A stretch of 64,000 bases of DNA from Candidatus Thiodiazotropha sp. CDECU1 (GTDB taxonomy: Bacteria > Pseudomonadota > Gammaproteobacteria > Chromatiales > Chromatiaceae), in NCBI RefSeq assembly GCF_963455295.1, contig NZ_OY734020.1:4154001-4218000 (forward strand), given 5' to 3'. Under the pieces are notes generated by a model. That model ran no database searches and was not told where the DNA came from. It saw only the letters and a list, made by a program, of their open reading frames with translations. Below are positions 1 through 7,368 of this stretch, piece by piece (within the stretch, counting starts at the first letter, position 1; each line of letters opens with the position of its first letter). The position numbers and the translations under genes were made by a program.

Positions 1-999
1 TCTGAGGGTGAACGCCATCGATTACCCGCCTTCGCGGATTTCCTGAAGATTCTACAACATGAAGGGGAGAGGTTATTCTACGAGGGTGAGGCAGGCAGAC
101 AATTGGTCAATGACTGTCGAGATAGAGGCGGCCATCTGCAGATGGATGATCTGCTCGGTTATGCGCTTCTCCGGCGTTCACCTCTGCGATACAGATACCA
201 CGGCGCACAAATTTTAACCAACCCATTACCTTCCCTGGGTGGCACACTGATCGCCTTTTCCCTGGGTCAACTGGCCTCCCACACCATTGACCCAAACAGT
301 GCCGGTGAAGAGGATCATATCAGGAGACTTGCGCAAACCATGCAGATAACGCAGATAGCAAGAATGGATCACCATTCGAGCATGGAGCGTCTACTCGATC
401 CAGATATCAGCGAGCAGTTTAAAAAACGTCTGCGCCAGGGAGGCTTGTCCACCCGCGGCACCACCCAGATCAGCATCGCAGACAGGGATGGAAATCTTGC
501 CAGCATGACCCTCTCCAACGGTGAGGGCAGCGGCTATGTGATACCGGGCACAGGGATTATGATGAACAATATGTTAGGCGAGGAGGATCTGAACCCAAAA
601 GGTTTCCATCAATGGCCGCTCAACCAACGTCTTGCCTCGATGATGGCGCCGACCCTGATCCTGACCGACGACGGCCGCTCGATCGTATTGGGTTCCGGGG
701 GATCCAACCGGATTCGCAGCGCGATATTGCAGGTCATCATCAACCTGCTCGATTTTGGCATGCCCCTCGAACAGGCCGTTTCCTTCCCCCGCATCCACTA
801 CGAAAGCGAACTCTTGAGTATGGAACCGGGGATCGATGCTGCAATCGGCGACATATTGAAGAGTGAATTCCCGAAGCAACAGCATTGGCAGAGCAAAAAT
901 CTGTTCTTCGGTGGAACCCACTGTGTCCTGCTGGATGATAAAGGAAATCACATAGGCATTGGCGATGAACGCCGTGGCGGCGTCAGCCTGTCCGTATAA
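1..999 (+). CDS. ggt: Gamma-glutamyltransferase, 3' part (5' end outside window)
   Basis: This is the C-terminal 332 codons of a gamma-glutamyltransferase, which cleaves gamma-glutamyl bonds (for example in glutathione) in the periplasm. The frame is open from base 1, so the gene begins outside the window. The autoprocessing site is visible as STRGTTQISIADRDGN; the first Thr of TT (codon at 460-462) would be the nucleophile created by cleavage into large and small subunits. It is followed by the small-subunit motifs NNMLGEEDLNP and a GSGGSNRIRSA segment, equivalent to the Gly-rich oxyanion region. Both halves of the catalytic region are present and the gene looks intact as far as seen. The family assignment is firm; the physiological substrate is not known from sequence. 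Confidence 0.9.
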   Translation, partial: SEGERHRLPAFADFLKILQHEGERLFYEGEAGRQLVNDCRDRGGHLQMDDLLGYALLRRSPLRYRYHGAQILTNPLPSLGGTLIAFSLGQLASHTIDPNSAGEEDHIRRLAQTMQITQIARMDHHSSMERLLDPDISEQFKKRLRQGGLSTRGTTQISIADRDGNLASMTLSNGEGSGYVIPGTGIMMNNMLGEEDLNPKGFHQWPLNQRLASMMAPTLILTDDGRSIVLGSGGSNRIRSAILQVIINLLDFGMPLEQAVSFPRIHYESELLSMEPGIDAAIGDILKSEFPKQQHWQSKNLFFGGTHCVLLDDKGNHIGIGDERRGGVSLSV

Positions 1000-1043
1000 C
1001 CCATACCAATAGTTAATGCCCGTCGAATAACAATATCAATGGC

Positions 1044-1310
1044 TAGTGGGCCAAGCGGGAAGTTCTGTAATTCTCAGAGCCCCGCAAAGGGATCAAAGCA
1101 AGGCGCGCTTCGCGGGGAATGGCAGGCCCTTTCCAAGAAGCGCAACGCCGAATTGATCCCTTTGCGGGGCTCCCCATGGGCCAGCCCACAAGCCAAGCTG
1201 ACCGTGTTGTGCTCACTTGAATTGGCTACGGCCAGTCCTGCGCTCGCACGCCTTGTCACCTTGGCTTGTGGACTGGCTGAGAGTTACAGAACTTCCCGCT
1301 TGGCCCACTA
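1044..1310. repeat. Nested-palindrome (MITE-like) element, copy E1
   Basis: A 267-bp element bounded by 34-bp terminal inverted repeats with one mismatch (1044-1077 and 1277-1310; outer end TAGTGGGCCAAGCGGGAAG). Inside are two further stems. Stem A is a perfect 20-bp inverted repeat (1077-1096 with 1153-1172). Stem B is 16 bp with one mismatch (1181-1196 with 1261-1276). The loop of A carries AGCAAGGC and AACGCCG; the loop of B ends in CGCCTTG. Open frames across it are by-products of the palindrome. No transposase is nearby. An architecturally matching element lies at 49832-50102, and an 18-bp copy of the terminal sequence lies at 29559-29576. Confidence 0.85.
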
Positions 1311-1330
1311 CGCCTGACGCTTGTCTTTCG

Positions 1331-1388
1331 CAGTAGCGGCAAGGATGCCGCGTAAGCCCCATCAGTATAGGGAAGTACTGTTGGGGCG
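1331..1388 (+). repeat. Two-hairpin dispersed repeat, copy 1
   Basis: A short unit with two consecutive hairpins. The first is GCGGC (1336-1340) with GCCGC (1347-1351). The second is GCCCC plus CAGTA (1356-1367) with TACTG plus GGGGC (1376-1387). A second copy at 57197-57248 keeps both hairpins and almost all loop bases but changes the inner stem to CAGCA/TGCTG, a compensatory pair. It lies in the 430-bp gap between ggt and the chalcone-isomerase-like gene, directly after element E1; nothing else is recognised in the rest of that gap. Confidence 0.75.
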
Positions 1389-1430
1389 TCGGAGGGCTAA
1401 AACACGTGTTATTTCTGGACGGGCTACGAG

Positions 1431-1997
1431 TCAGTCTGAACCAAGCAGTTCCTGTTTAAGGGATTTGCTGATTGGCGAATCGCCCAACCACACCAGCAGC
1501 AGCGCCTGGTAGAAATCCCCGCCTGGTATAACCCCTTTCTCCACCCCTTTGATGGTGACATGGGTGCCTGTGCCGGGTATGTAGTCCAGGCTTATCAGGT
1601 CACCCTCCTGTAATGTCTGAAACATGGCATTGAATTGATCGAGTCGATCACGCACCGCCTGTAACTTGTCGGCGTCGAGATTGGCGCTGAAGCCATCATT
1701 CCACCCGGATACGAATTTCTCTTTTTCAATCTCCGAATAGAGAATCTGCATCTGAACTCGGGCAGGCCGGTCAACAGCCAGCACTTCGGCGATGTCACTG
1801 GTCGATTGCTCAAGATAGAGGGAGGCCAGATAGATGCTGAAAAAGAGTTTCTTTCGAATACCGGCGCCATTCAAGACCAGTTCAGCACTATCCGCATCCC
1901 GGACAATCTGCTCCGGCAAAGATATGCCGGCAACTTCCCGGGCTTGACTGGTCATCATGCTGAGGGCCAAAAGAGAGGCAACAACTATTTTTTGCAT
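1431..1997 (-). CDS. Chalcone isomerase-like exported protein
   Basis: 188 residues beginning with a signal peptide (MQKIVVASLLALSMMTSQAR, cleavage near SQA). The rest matches the bacterial chalcone-isomerase-like fold: an early LVLNGAGIRKKLFFSIYLA segment (the typical 'NG.G.R....KVYVAGLYL' pattern), a central helical part with FVSGWNDGFSANLD, and a late VTIKGVEKGVIPGGDFYQAL segment. Such proteins are small periplasmic fatty-acid- or ligand-binding folds in bacteria and are not expected to isomerise chalcones. It is monocistronic on the minus strand, facing repeat DNA. The family call is good; the function is unknown. Confidence 0.75.
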   Translation of the reverse strand: MQKIVVASLLALSMMTSQAREVAGISLPEQIVRDADSAELVLNGAGIRKKLFFSIYLASLYLEQSTSDIAEVLAVDRPARVQMQILYSEIEKEKFVSGWNDGFSANLDADKLQAVRDRLDQFNAMFQTLQEGDLISLDYIPGTGTHVTIKGVEKGVIPGGDFYQALLLVWLGDSPISKSLKQELLGSD

Positions 1998-2401
1998 TAC
2001 TTCTTCATCCTTTGTTCAATTATCCAATCGGACTGCCGCTAGCGTTACGATCCCAATCGGTTGGATTGGCATAGATAGCATTACATCCTGAGTAGTGAAA
2101 TATCGGAGCCATGAATCTGATTTCTGAATATCGACCGGGAAGCTTCAGCCCAGATTATCTTCAGATGAATGGCACACCGACTGTAATAACATGCGTTTCA
2201 ATCATAGCCCACCAGCCACCCGAAGCGCCAAATACGCTTAGCTGCCAACTCTGTTTATAGCGAAATAATCTATCAAATGGGAGAGAAATTAATCGAGATC
2301 ATGAAAAAACTATATAAAAAACTGGTTTTTCATATTTAACTAATTAGAATCTGTGTTATTTTTACCATGCACAACCATGTTCATCAGAAGGAGCAAACCC
2401 T
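1998..2401. other. Divergent intergenic region upstream of the HU gene
   Basis: About 400 bp without a gene between two divergently transcribed genes. The 120 bp before the HU gene are strongly A+T-rich (for example at 2285-2350), as expected for a promoter region of a nucleoid protein gene, but no convincing -35/-10 pair could be fixed by eye. An AGGAG ribosome-binding site lies at about 2389-2393, 8 nt before the HU start codon. Nothing else is recognised. Confidence 0.5.
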
Positions 2402-2809
2402 ATGGCCCTCAGAAAAACCGCCAAAAAGACTGCAAAAAAAGCAGCAAAGAAAAAGGTAGCTGCAAAGAAAGTAGCAGCAGCACCACGCTTGAAAGCCATC
2501 GCAACCAAGCAGACAAAGACCCAGATCATCAGCGCTATCGCCGAAGACACGGGCCTGACGAAAAAGGAAGTTTCCTCAGTTTTCGGCGCATTGGATTCAC
2601 TCATCACGCGTCATATGCAACGCAGGGGTTCTGGCGAGATAACCATTCCTGATACTGGCGTCAAGGTACGTCGGGTTATCAAACCTCGCACCAAGGCGCG
2701 TATGGGCCGAAATCCTGCTACTGGCGAAGCCATCAAGATTGCGGCTAAGCCAGCCAAGACCGTGGTCAAGGTAACTGCGCTCAAGGCATTGAAAGACAAG
2801 ATCGGCTGA
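2402..2809 (+). CDS. HU/IHF-family DNA-binding protein with lysine-rich N-terminal tail
   Basis: 135 residues in two parts. Residues 1-30 are a low-complexity Lys/Ala tail (repeats of AKK, with AAKKKVAAKKVAAA) resembling histone H1-like tails. From about residue 40 there is a bacterial HU fold: TKTQIISAIAEDTGLTKKEV, then GALDSLITRHM, a GSGEITIPDTGVKV strand pair and the DNA-contacting arm with ARMGRNPATGEAI. The NPATGE motif is close to the HU consensus RNPxTG. It would bend or compact DNA; the basic tail probably adds non-specific DNA binding. An AGGAG site lies 8 nt upstream of the ATG. It stands alone and is followed by a hairpin. Confidence 0.88.
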   Translation: MALRKTAKKTAKKAAKKKVAAKKVAAAPRLKAIATKQTKTQIISAIAEDTGLTKKEVSSVFGALDSLITRHMQRRGSGEITIPDTGVKVRRVIKPRTKARMGRNPATGEAIKIAAKPAKTVVKVTALKALKDKIG

Positions 2810-2817
2810 TCGATTCC

Positions 2818-2843
2818 GCTGCCACTACCTTTGTAGTGGCAGC
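2818..2843. terminator. Hairpin after the HU gene, possible terminator
   Basis: A perfect 11-bp stem GCTGCCACTAC (2818-2828) with GTAGTGGCAGC (2833-2843) around a 4-nt loop, 9 nt after the HU stop codon and just before the 3' end of the convergent protease gene. There is no T-run on either side, so it is a weak intrinsic terminator at best. Confidence 0.5.
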
Positions 2844-2852
2844 TGCAATCAA

Positions 2853-3362
2853 CTATTGGGGCAATATCACCAGCTCCCCGCCCTGCTGCCTCAGGGAGAG
2901 ATGCTTGAGAAAACTCATGCCGAGCAACACCTCTCCATCAGGCATAGACGGCAGAATAGTAGCCTTCACCTCTCGCATCTCAATCGGCCCTAACTGGAGT
3001 CGATCTATCCTCGTCAACCAACTGCGCACCACACCGTTGGCGGTCCTGCTTTGCATTGGCATCCCTCGCTGCAGTCCCGCCCTTTCCGCCAGGCTGGAGG
3101 ATACCGCGACATAGGTCGCCCCGGTATCGAGTAAAAATGTTACGTCTATCCCATTGATGCGGCCAGGTGCAACATAGTGTCCGGCTCGATTCCTTTGCAA
3201 TACGACTCCCGTCTTACCGCCACCAATCGTTGTGACCTGCAAATCCCGGTTCGGATTATTTCGCTTATCAAGCCACTGTGAAAACAGCAGGGTCAACAGC
3301 AGCAACAGCAGCAACCAGGCGAAAAGAATCATCCATCGTCCGAACCTCTGTCGTTCACTCAT
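2853..3362 (-). CDS. Membrane-anchored retropepsin-like aspartic protease (clan AA)
   Basis: 169 residues. Residues 10-29 form one transmembrane helix (mostly Leu) after a short basic N-terminus, so the catalytic part is probably periplasmic. The aspartic protease signature is FLLDTGATYVAVS with the catalytic Asp at residue 79; the later EVLLGMSFLKHLSL segment is the family's second hallmark (hLGh.hL). It carries only one D-T-G motif, as in retroviral proteases and the TIGR02281 family, so it should act as a dimer. The substrate is unknown. It is convergent with HU and follows the mlaC-like gene on the same strand. Confidence 0.82.
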   Translation of the reverse strand: MSERQRFGRWMILFAWLLLLLLLTLLFSQWLDKRNNPNRDLQVTTIGGGKTGVVLQRNRAGHYVAPGRINGIDVTFLLDTGATYVAVSSSLAERAGLQRGMPMQSRTANGVVRSWLTRIDRLQLGPIEMREVKATILPSMPDGEVLLGMSFLKHLSLRQQGGELVILPQ

Positions 3363-3417
3363 GTGGCAGATTTGCCCGGCGGCTAGCAGGCACAGTTTAA
3401 ATTAAATGTAGGTTAGG

Positions 3418-4029
3418 TTAACGGCGGTAGTTCCTGCTGCCTGTCTGAGTGCGGGATTGGTTGGCGAAGTGGCGGCGATAATAAGCCAATGCACTATTGC
3501 CATTTGCCGACACATCAAACACCTTCCAGCCCGATTCACTACGATAGAAGCGAAAATCCAGGTTTGCCGGATAACCGCCGGCCCGCAGAATACCGACCCG
3601 CACTTTCACCTCATTGTCACCGACTCGGCGCGGTCGATAAAAACGCACATCCTGATTGTCGTAGCTGATAAGTCTCTTTGCCAGCGTTCCCAACAGCAGG
3701 GTTTTGATCTGCTGCGCCAACTCCATGCGTTGCTGATCATTCATGCTTCGATTCATAGGACCCGCCGCCCAGGTCGCCATGTAGGCAAAATCAAAATAGG
3801 GCGCCACTTCACGCTCAAGAAACCCGGAAATCTGTCGCGGCTGGGGGTTATCAGCGGTACGCAGGTATCTCAGTAATTTGGTCATCCCTTCACGCAGCAG
3901 TGTATCCGGCCCTACCTCCTGGTATGCAGGGGCCTGCATCCGTGAGGCGGGATAGTTGTAGCCCGGGGCCGCCAACACTGATGTAGCAAACAGGCTCATG
4001 CTGGCAATGGCAATTAATACTCTTTTCAT
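3418..4029 (-). CDS. MlaC/Ttg2D-type phospholipid-binding protein
   Basis: 203 residues from the chosen ATG at 4029, which has a GGAGG site just upstream and starts a good signal peptide (MKRVLIAIASMSLFATSVLAA); an upstream ATG at 4071 would bury this signal. The mature part has the MlaC pattern: a leading helical region, then FLEREVAPYFDFAYMATWAAG, a QQRMELAQQIKTLLL helix and a C-terminal sheet with GWKVFDVSANG. MlaC shuttles phospholipids between outer- and inner-membrane Mla complexes. No mlaDEF genes are adjacent, so this is an orphan copy. It lies 50 bp downstream of cbbO on the same strand. Confidence 0.75.
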   Translation of the reverse strand: MKRVLIAIASMSLFATSVLAAPGYNYPASRMQAPAYQEVGPDTLLREGMTKLLRYLRTADNPQPRQISGFLEREVAPYFDFAYMATWAAGPMNRSMNDQQRMELAQQIKTLLLGTLAKRLISYDNQDVRFYRPRRVGDNEVKVRVGILRAGGYPANLDFRFYRSESGWKVFDVSANGNSALAYYRRHFANQSRTQTGSRNYRR

Positions 4030-4078
4030 AATTCCTCCGTTTGGGTGGTGAGTTTGCGTGGATTGACGCACGCAATCT

Positions 4079-6193
4079 TCAGGTGGTTATTTTTTTATAG
4101 ATATCAGAAACCTTCAAAGGTAGTTTTTCAACTTCATTGACAACCGTATAGTTCGCAGCACCATACATATGTGGCAGATAATCCTGCCCCTCTTCATCAA
4201 TAGTTATACAGAAGGCGTGAATTCCCTGGCGTCTCGCCTCGAACAATGCTTGCCGTGTATCCTCAATGCCATGTTGGCTACGGTAATCATCATTGTAATC
4301 ATCCGGTTTGCCATCTGACAATGTGATCAGCAATTTGGTTCTCGCCTCGACCTCACCCAGCAGATGACTCAAGTGGCGTATGGCTGCGCCCATGCGAGTA
4401 TAGTCCCCGGCCCGCATACCGCTGATCCTGGCCTTGACCGCCGCATCATAAGGCTGATCGAATCGCTTCACCGGAAACACCTCGCAACGCTTGCGGCTCA
4501 TCCCGGTAAAGCCATAGATCGCGTAGCGATCCCCCAGGGTTTCCAGTGACTCAGCCAGTAAAATCAAGGCCTCACGCTCCGCCTGATTGACCCAACCCTG
4601 AGTCGAGCCGGACATATCCACCATGAACATCACCGCGATATTCCGCTCCTCACGCTGCATGCGTGTAAACAGACGGTCGGTCATCTCCAGTCCTTTGTGC
4701 ATATCAGCCCAGGCCTCGACAAAGGCATCGATGTCCACGCTATCACCTTGTGCCTGACGCTTGAGCAATCGATCCTCATCGCGCAACGCCTCAAATGTCT
4801 TGCGCAGACCCGACAATAAGCGACGATATTTGACCATCACCCCGGCCACAAAATCGTCGTGCACCTCCTCCACAGGCATCTCTCGCACCACGCACCAGTT
4901 CTTGCGGTAGTGCTTACGCCGATAGTCCCACTCCTGATAGAGAAACGCACCATCTTCATGATAGGTGCCGCTCCACACCTCTTGCGGCTTCAATGTCTCG
5001 TCTTCCAAATCTTTCAGGTCGTACTCTCCTGGCCCCGCTGGGGTCAGATACTCTTCAGGGATATCCCCGAGATCCTGAACAATCGATGTGGCGAGATTTT
5101 TAATCTCTTCCGAGAATGGCACGGACTTTCCATTGACCTGCAACTCAAACCGCATCTCCTCCCTCGACTCCACATCATCCAGAGCCGGCATGGAAAACCG
5201 CTGAATCGGCTCCTGCTCATCATCGGACTGCTGCAGATCATCGGCAATCGTCTTCAAGGCCACTCGCAGCTTCACCTTTTCCCTTTCAATCCGGCGTTGC
5301 ATAACCGCCGCCACCAACCCCGGTTTCAATTGACCGTGGAAAAGGGCCAGCTTCGGCAACGCATCACCGATGATGCGTTTACTCAGATCGAGGGAGTCCT
5401 GGGCGGTGGCATCGTGTGCTCGCAGAAAGGCCAGCTGTCGCTCCCAGCCCGCGGGTTTCGATTCAGGATTCAATTGCTTCTCGAGCTCACCCATCTCCCG
5501 AAACAGACCTGGCAGTTCGCGCTCGATGCAGGCATTCAGACGCACACTTTCAACCGCGTGAAAATAACGCAGCGCCGTGTCCGGTGTGGGATGCTGCTGC
5601 AGATAGGCGATCAAATCGGCACGGTAGGTGCCGAAACGAACTTGCGCCCAATGATAGGCTACAGCCGCCTTGTAGAGTAGAAAGTTATCCCGTGGATTCG
5701 GCAGATGGGCCATGACAGCGGGAAGAAATATCACCTCACCATCGGTATAGAGAGCATCGGCCCGCTCGAGTTTCAACTTTCGCCCGGACAAACCCTGCAC
5801 GAAAGGGAGCAGCACGCCAGCCTGCTCATCGAACAGAGACCCGGCAGCCCGTTCCCGTCCCTGTTCGACGAACACCTCCACATCCCGGAGCGTCGCCAAT
5901 GCCGCATGCAGGCCGGAAAGATCGTACACATCCATCGCCTGCACCAACCAGGCTTCGATCATCGCCTTGTCCATCAAGCGCAGCACCTTAGGCGCCTGTT
6001 GTGCAAACTGATAAGCAATCTCGATATGGGTACTGGCGGTCCGCCTTATCCAGTCAAGGATAAATCTCTGGTCATCGGCTGGCAGACCAAGCAGTTCTTC
6101 ACAGATGTTCTGAGTGTTGCGGAAACTGTACTCGACTTCGAAGTACTCATCGAGCAACGCCTGAATCTGGGCCTGGTTGAGCTCAGACCTCAT
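4079..6193 (-). CDS. cbbO: RuBisCO activase subunit CbbO (VWA protein)
   Basis: 704 residues: a long N-terminal helical region, a linker rich in acidic residues, and a C-terminal von Willebrand factor A domain. The MIDAS metal site is visible as VDMSGSTQG (about residue 525) with the later TLSDGKPDDYND (about residue 622). CbbO is the adaptor that docks the CbbQ AAA+ ring onto inhibited RuBisCO. The stop-start gap to the upstream cbbQ is only 12 bp, so they are co-transcribed. No RuBisCO gene is in the window. NorD is the close paralogue; length and the CbbQ-like partner favour CbbO. Confidence 0.85.
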   Translation of the reverse strand: MRSELNQAQIQALLDEYFEVEYSFRNTQNICEELLGLPADDQRFILDWIRRTASTHIEIAYQFAQQAPKVLRLMDKAMIEAWLVQAMDVYDLSGLHAALATLRDVEVFVEQGRERAAGSLFDEQAGVLLPFVQGLSGRKLKLERADALYTDGEVIFLPAVMAHLPNPRDNFLLYKAAVAYHWAQVRFGTYRADLIAYLQQHPTPDTALRYFHAVESVRLNACIERELPGLFREMGELEKQLNPESKPAGWERQLAFLRAHDATAQDSLDLSKRIIGDALPKLALFHGQLKPGLVAAVMQRRIEREKVKLRVALKTIADDLQQSDDEQEPIQRFSMPALDDVESREEMRFELQVNGKSVPFSEEIKNLATSIVQDLGDIPEEYLTPAGPGEYDLKDLEDETLKPQEVWSGTYHEDGAFLYQEWDYRRKHYRKNWCVVREMPVEEVHDDFVAGVMVKYRRLLSGLRKTFEALRDEDRLLKRQAQGDSVDIDAFVEAWADMHKGLEMTDRLFTRMQREERNIAVMFMVDMSGSTQGWVNQAEREALILLAESLETLGDRYAIYGFTGMSRKRCEVFPVKRFDQPYDAAVKARISGMRAGDYTRMGAAIRHLSHLLGEVEARTKLLITLSDGKPDDYNDDYRSQHGIEDTRQALFEARRQGIHAFCITIDEEGQDYLPHMYGAANYTVVNEVEKLPLKVSDIYKKITT

Positions 6194-6205
6194 ACCGGCG
6201 AATGA

Positions 6206-7003
6206 TCAGAAGAGCGAGGCACTGAGTTCATTCACCGCCACCAGCATATCCGCATCGTCGGTCAACGCCTGAGCGACGCATGCACGACAAGCCATCACCG
6301 GATCAATCCCACTGGCAATCAGTTTTGCCGCATGTACCAGCAATCGGGTTGAGGCCCCTTCGTCCAAGCCGCTGCCTTTGAGATTGCGTGTCATATGCGC
6401 AAACTTCACCAGCCTGGCCGCCATTTCGCCATCCACTGCCGCCTCATTTTGAATAATCTTTTTCTCCAGCTCAGATTCCGGATAATCGAATTCCAGGGCG
6501 ACGAAACGCTGACGCGTACTCTGTTTGAGATCCTTGAGCACACTCTGATAGCCCGGATTGAATGAGATGGCCAGGCAAAAATCCTCCTTCGCCTCAAGCA
6601 ACTCACCCACCTTCTCCATCGGCAGGACGCGTCGATCGTCGGCCAATGGGTGGATTACCACAGTGGTGTCCTTGCGTGCCTCCACCACTTCATCCAGATA
6701 ACAGATGCCGCCGGCGCGCACCGCTGCCGCCAGGGGCCCGTCCACCCACAGTGTTTCGCCATTCTTTACCAGAAAGCGGCCCACCAGATCAGAGGCAGTC
6801 AAATCATCATGGCAAGAAACTGTAATCAAGGGGCGTTTCAGACGCCACGCCATATGCTCCATGAAGCGGGTCTTGCCACAGCCGGTAGGCCCCTTCAACA
6901 AGACGGGCAATTGATTGCGATAGGCGGCCTCAAAAACCGTTATCTCATCGTTTACCGGCTCGTAATAGGGCTCTTGTTCGAAATAATACTCTTCAGGTTT
7001 CAA
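6206..7003 (-). CDS. cbbQ: RuBisCO activase AAA+ subunit CbbQ
   Basis: 265 residues, MoxR-class AAA+ ATPase. Walker A is GPTGCGKT (residues 38-45), Walker B is YLDEVVEAR (Asp-Glu 104-105), and the SFNPGYQS and STRQRF segments hold the sensor-1 and arginine-finger region. CbbQ hexamers remodel RuBisCO carrying inhibitory sugar phosphates, with CbbO as adaptor. The annotated start is TTG at 7003; no ATG or GTG lies close by in frame, and no strong ribosome-binding site is visible, so the first few residues are uncertain. NorQ is an alternative name for the same fold, but the sequence reads closer to CbbQ. Confidence 0.87.
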   Translation of the reverse strand: MKPEEYYFEQEPYYEPVNDEITVFEAAYRNQLPVLLKGPTGCGKTRFMEHMAWRLKRPLITVSCHDDLTASDLVGRFLVKNGETLWVDGPLAAAVRAGGICYLDEVVEARKDTTVVIHPLADDRRVLPMEKVGELLEAKEDFCLAISFNPGYQSVLKDLKQSTRQRFVALEFDYPESELEKKIIQNEAAVDGEMAARLVKFAHMTRNLKGSGLDEGASTRLLVHAAKLIASGIDPVMACRACVAQALTDDADMLVAVNELSASLF

Positions 7004-7368
7004 AGTTTGATTCTTAAAGTAATTTAAGTATTGGACGTCAACGCTAACTGGGCCCGATGATTAGCGCAACTCATTAAACCACGGCCTGCCCAGGGGCTTT
7101 TATACGCCACTGCGGTAGTTCGAGAGTGTTAAACAGTCAGCAAAACAGGAGTTTTTGGCTATCAAGGCCCTACCATCAGCAACTTAACCCAACAACAGAG
7201 AGCAATAGTGAATTATACTTCGTAGTTGGGGCAGTCGCTAACCATATACCATTGTTGCATTTACGCAGAGACTGTCGACAATCGCAAATAGGAACCTTGG
7301 TCGTATGCAGGGGATCAAATCACCTGTCTGCCATTGTCAATTCTAAAGAAACATTTCAGGGAATGTTG
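7004..7368. other. Divergent intergenic region, cbbQ / GGDEF-EAL gene
   Basis: About 365 bp without a supported gene if the GGDEF-EAL protein begins at 7369. The reading frame of that protein stays open back to 7126, so an N-terminal extension of about 80 residues cannot be excluded, but that stretch reads as non-coding and has no family similarity. The region must hold divergent promoters; none could be assigned with confidence. Confidence 0.4.

Noticed and set aside
1039-1317. 92-codon open frame and its antisense partner
   Set aside because: They are exactly the palindromic element E1; open frames arise from the inverted repeats.
4859-5680. Plus-strand 273-codon open frame opposite cbbO
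   Set aside because: Antisense shadow of a clear VWA protein gene; translation is His/Leu/Arg-rich with no family match.
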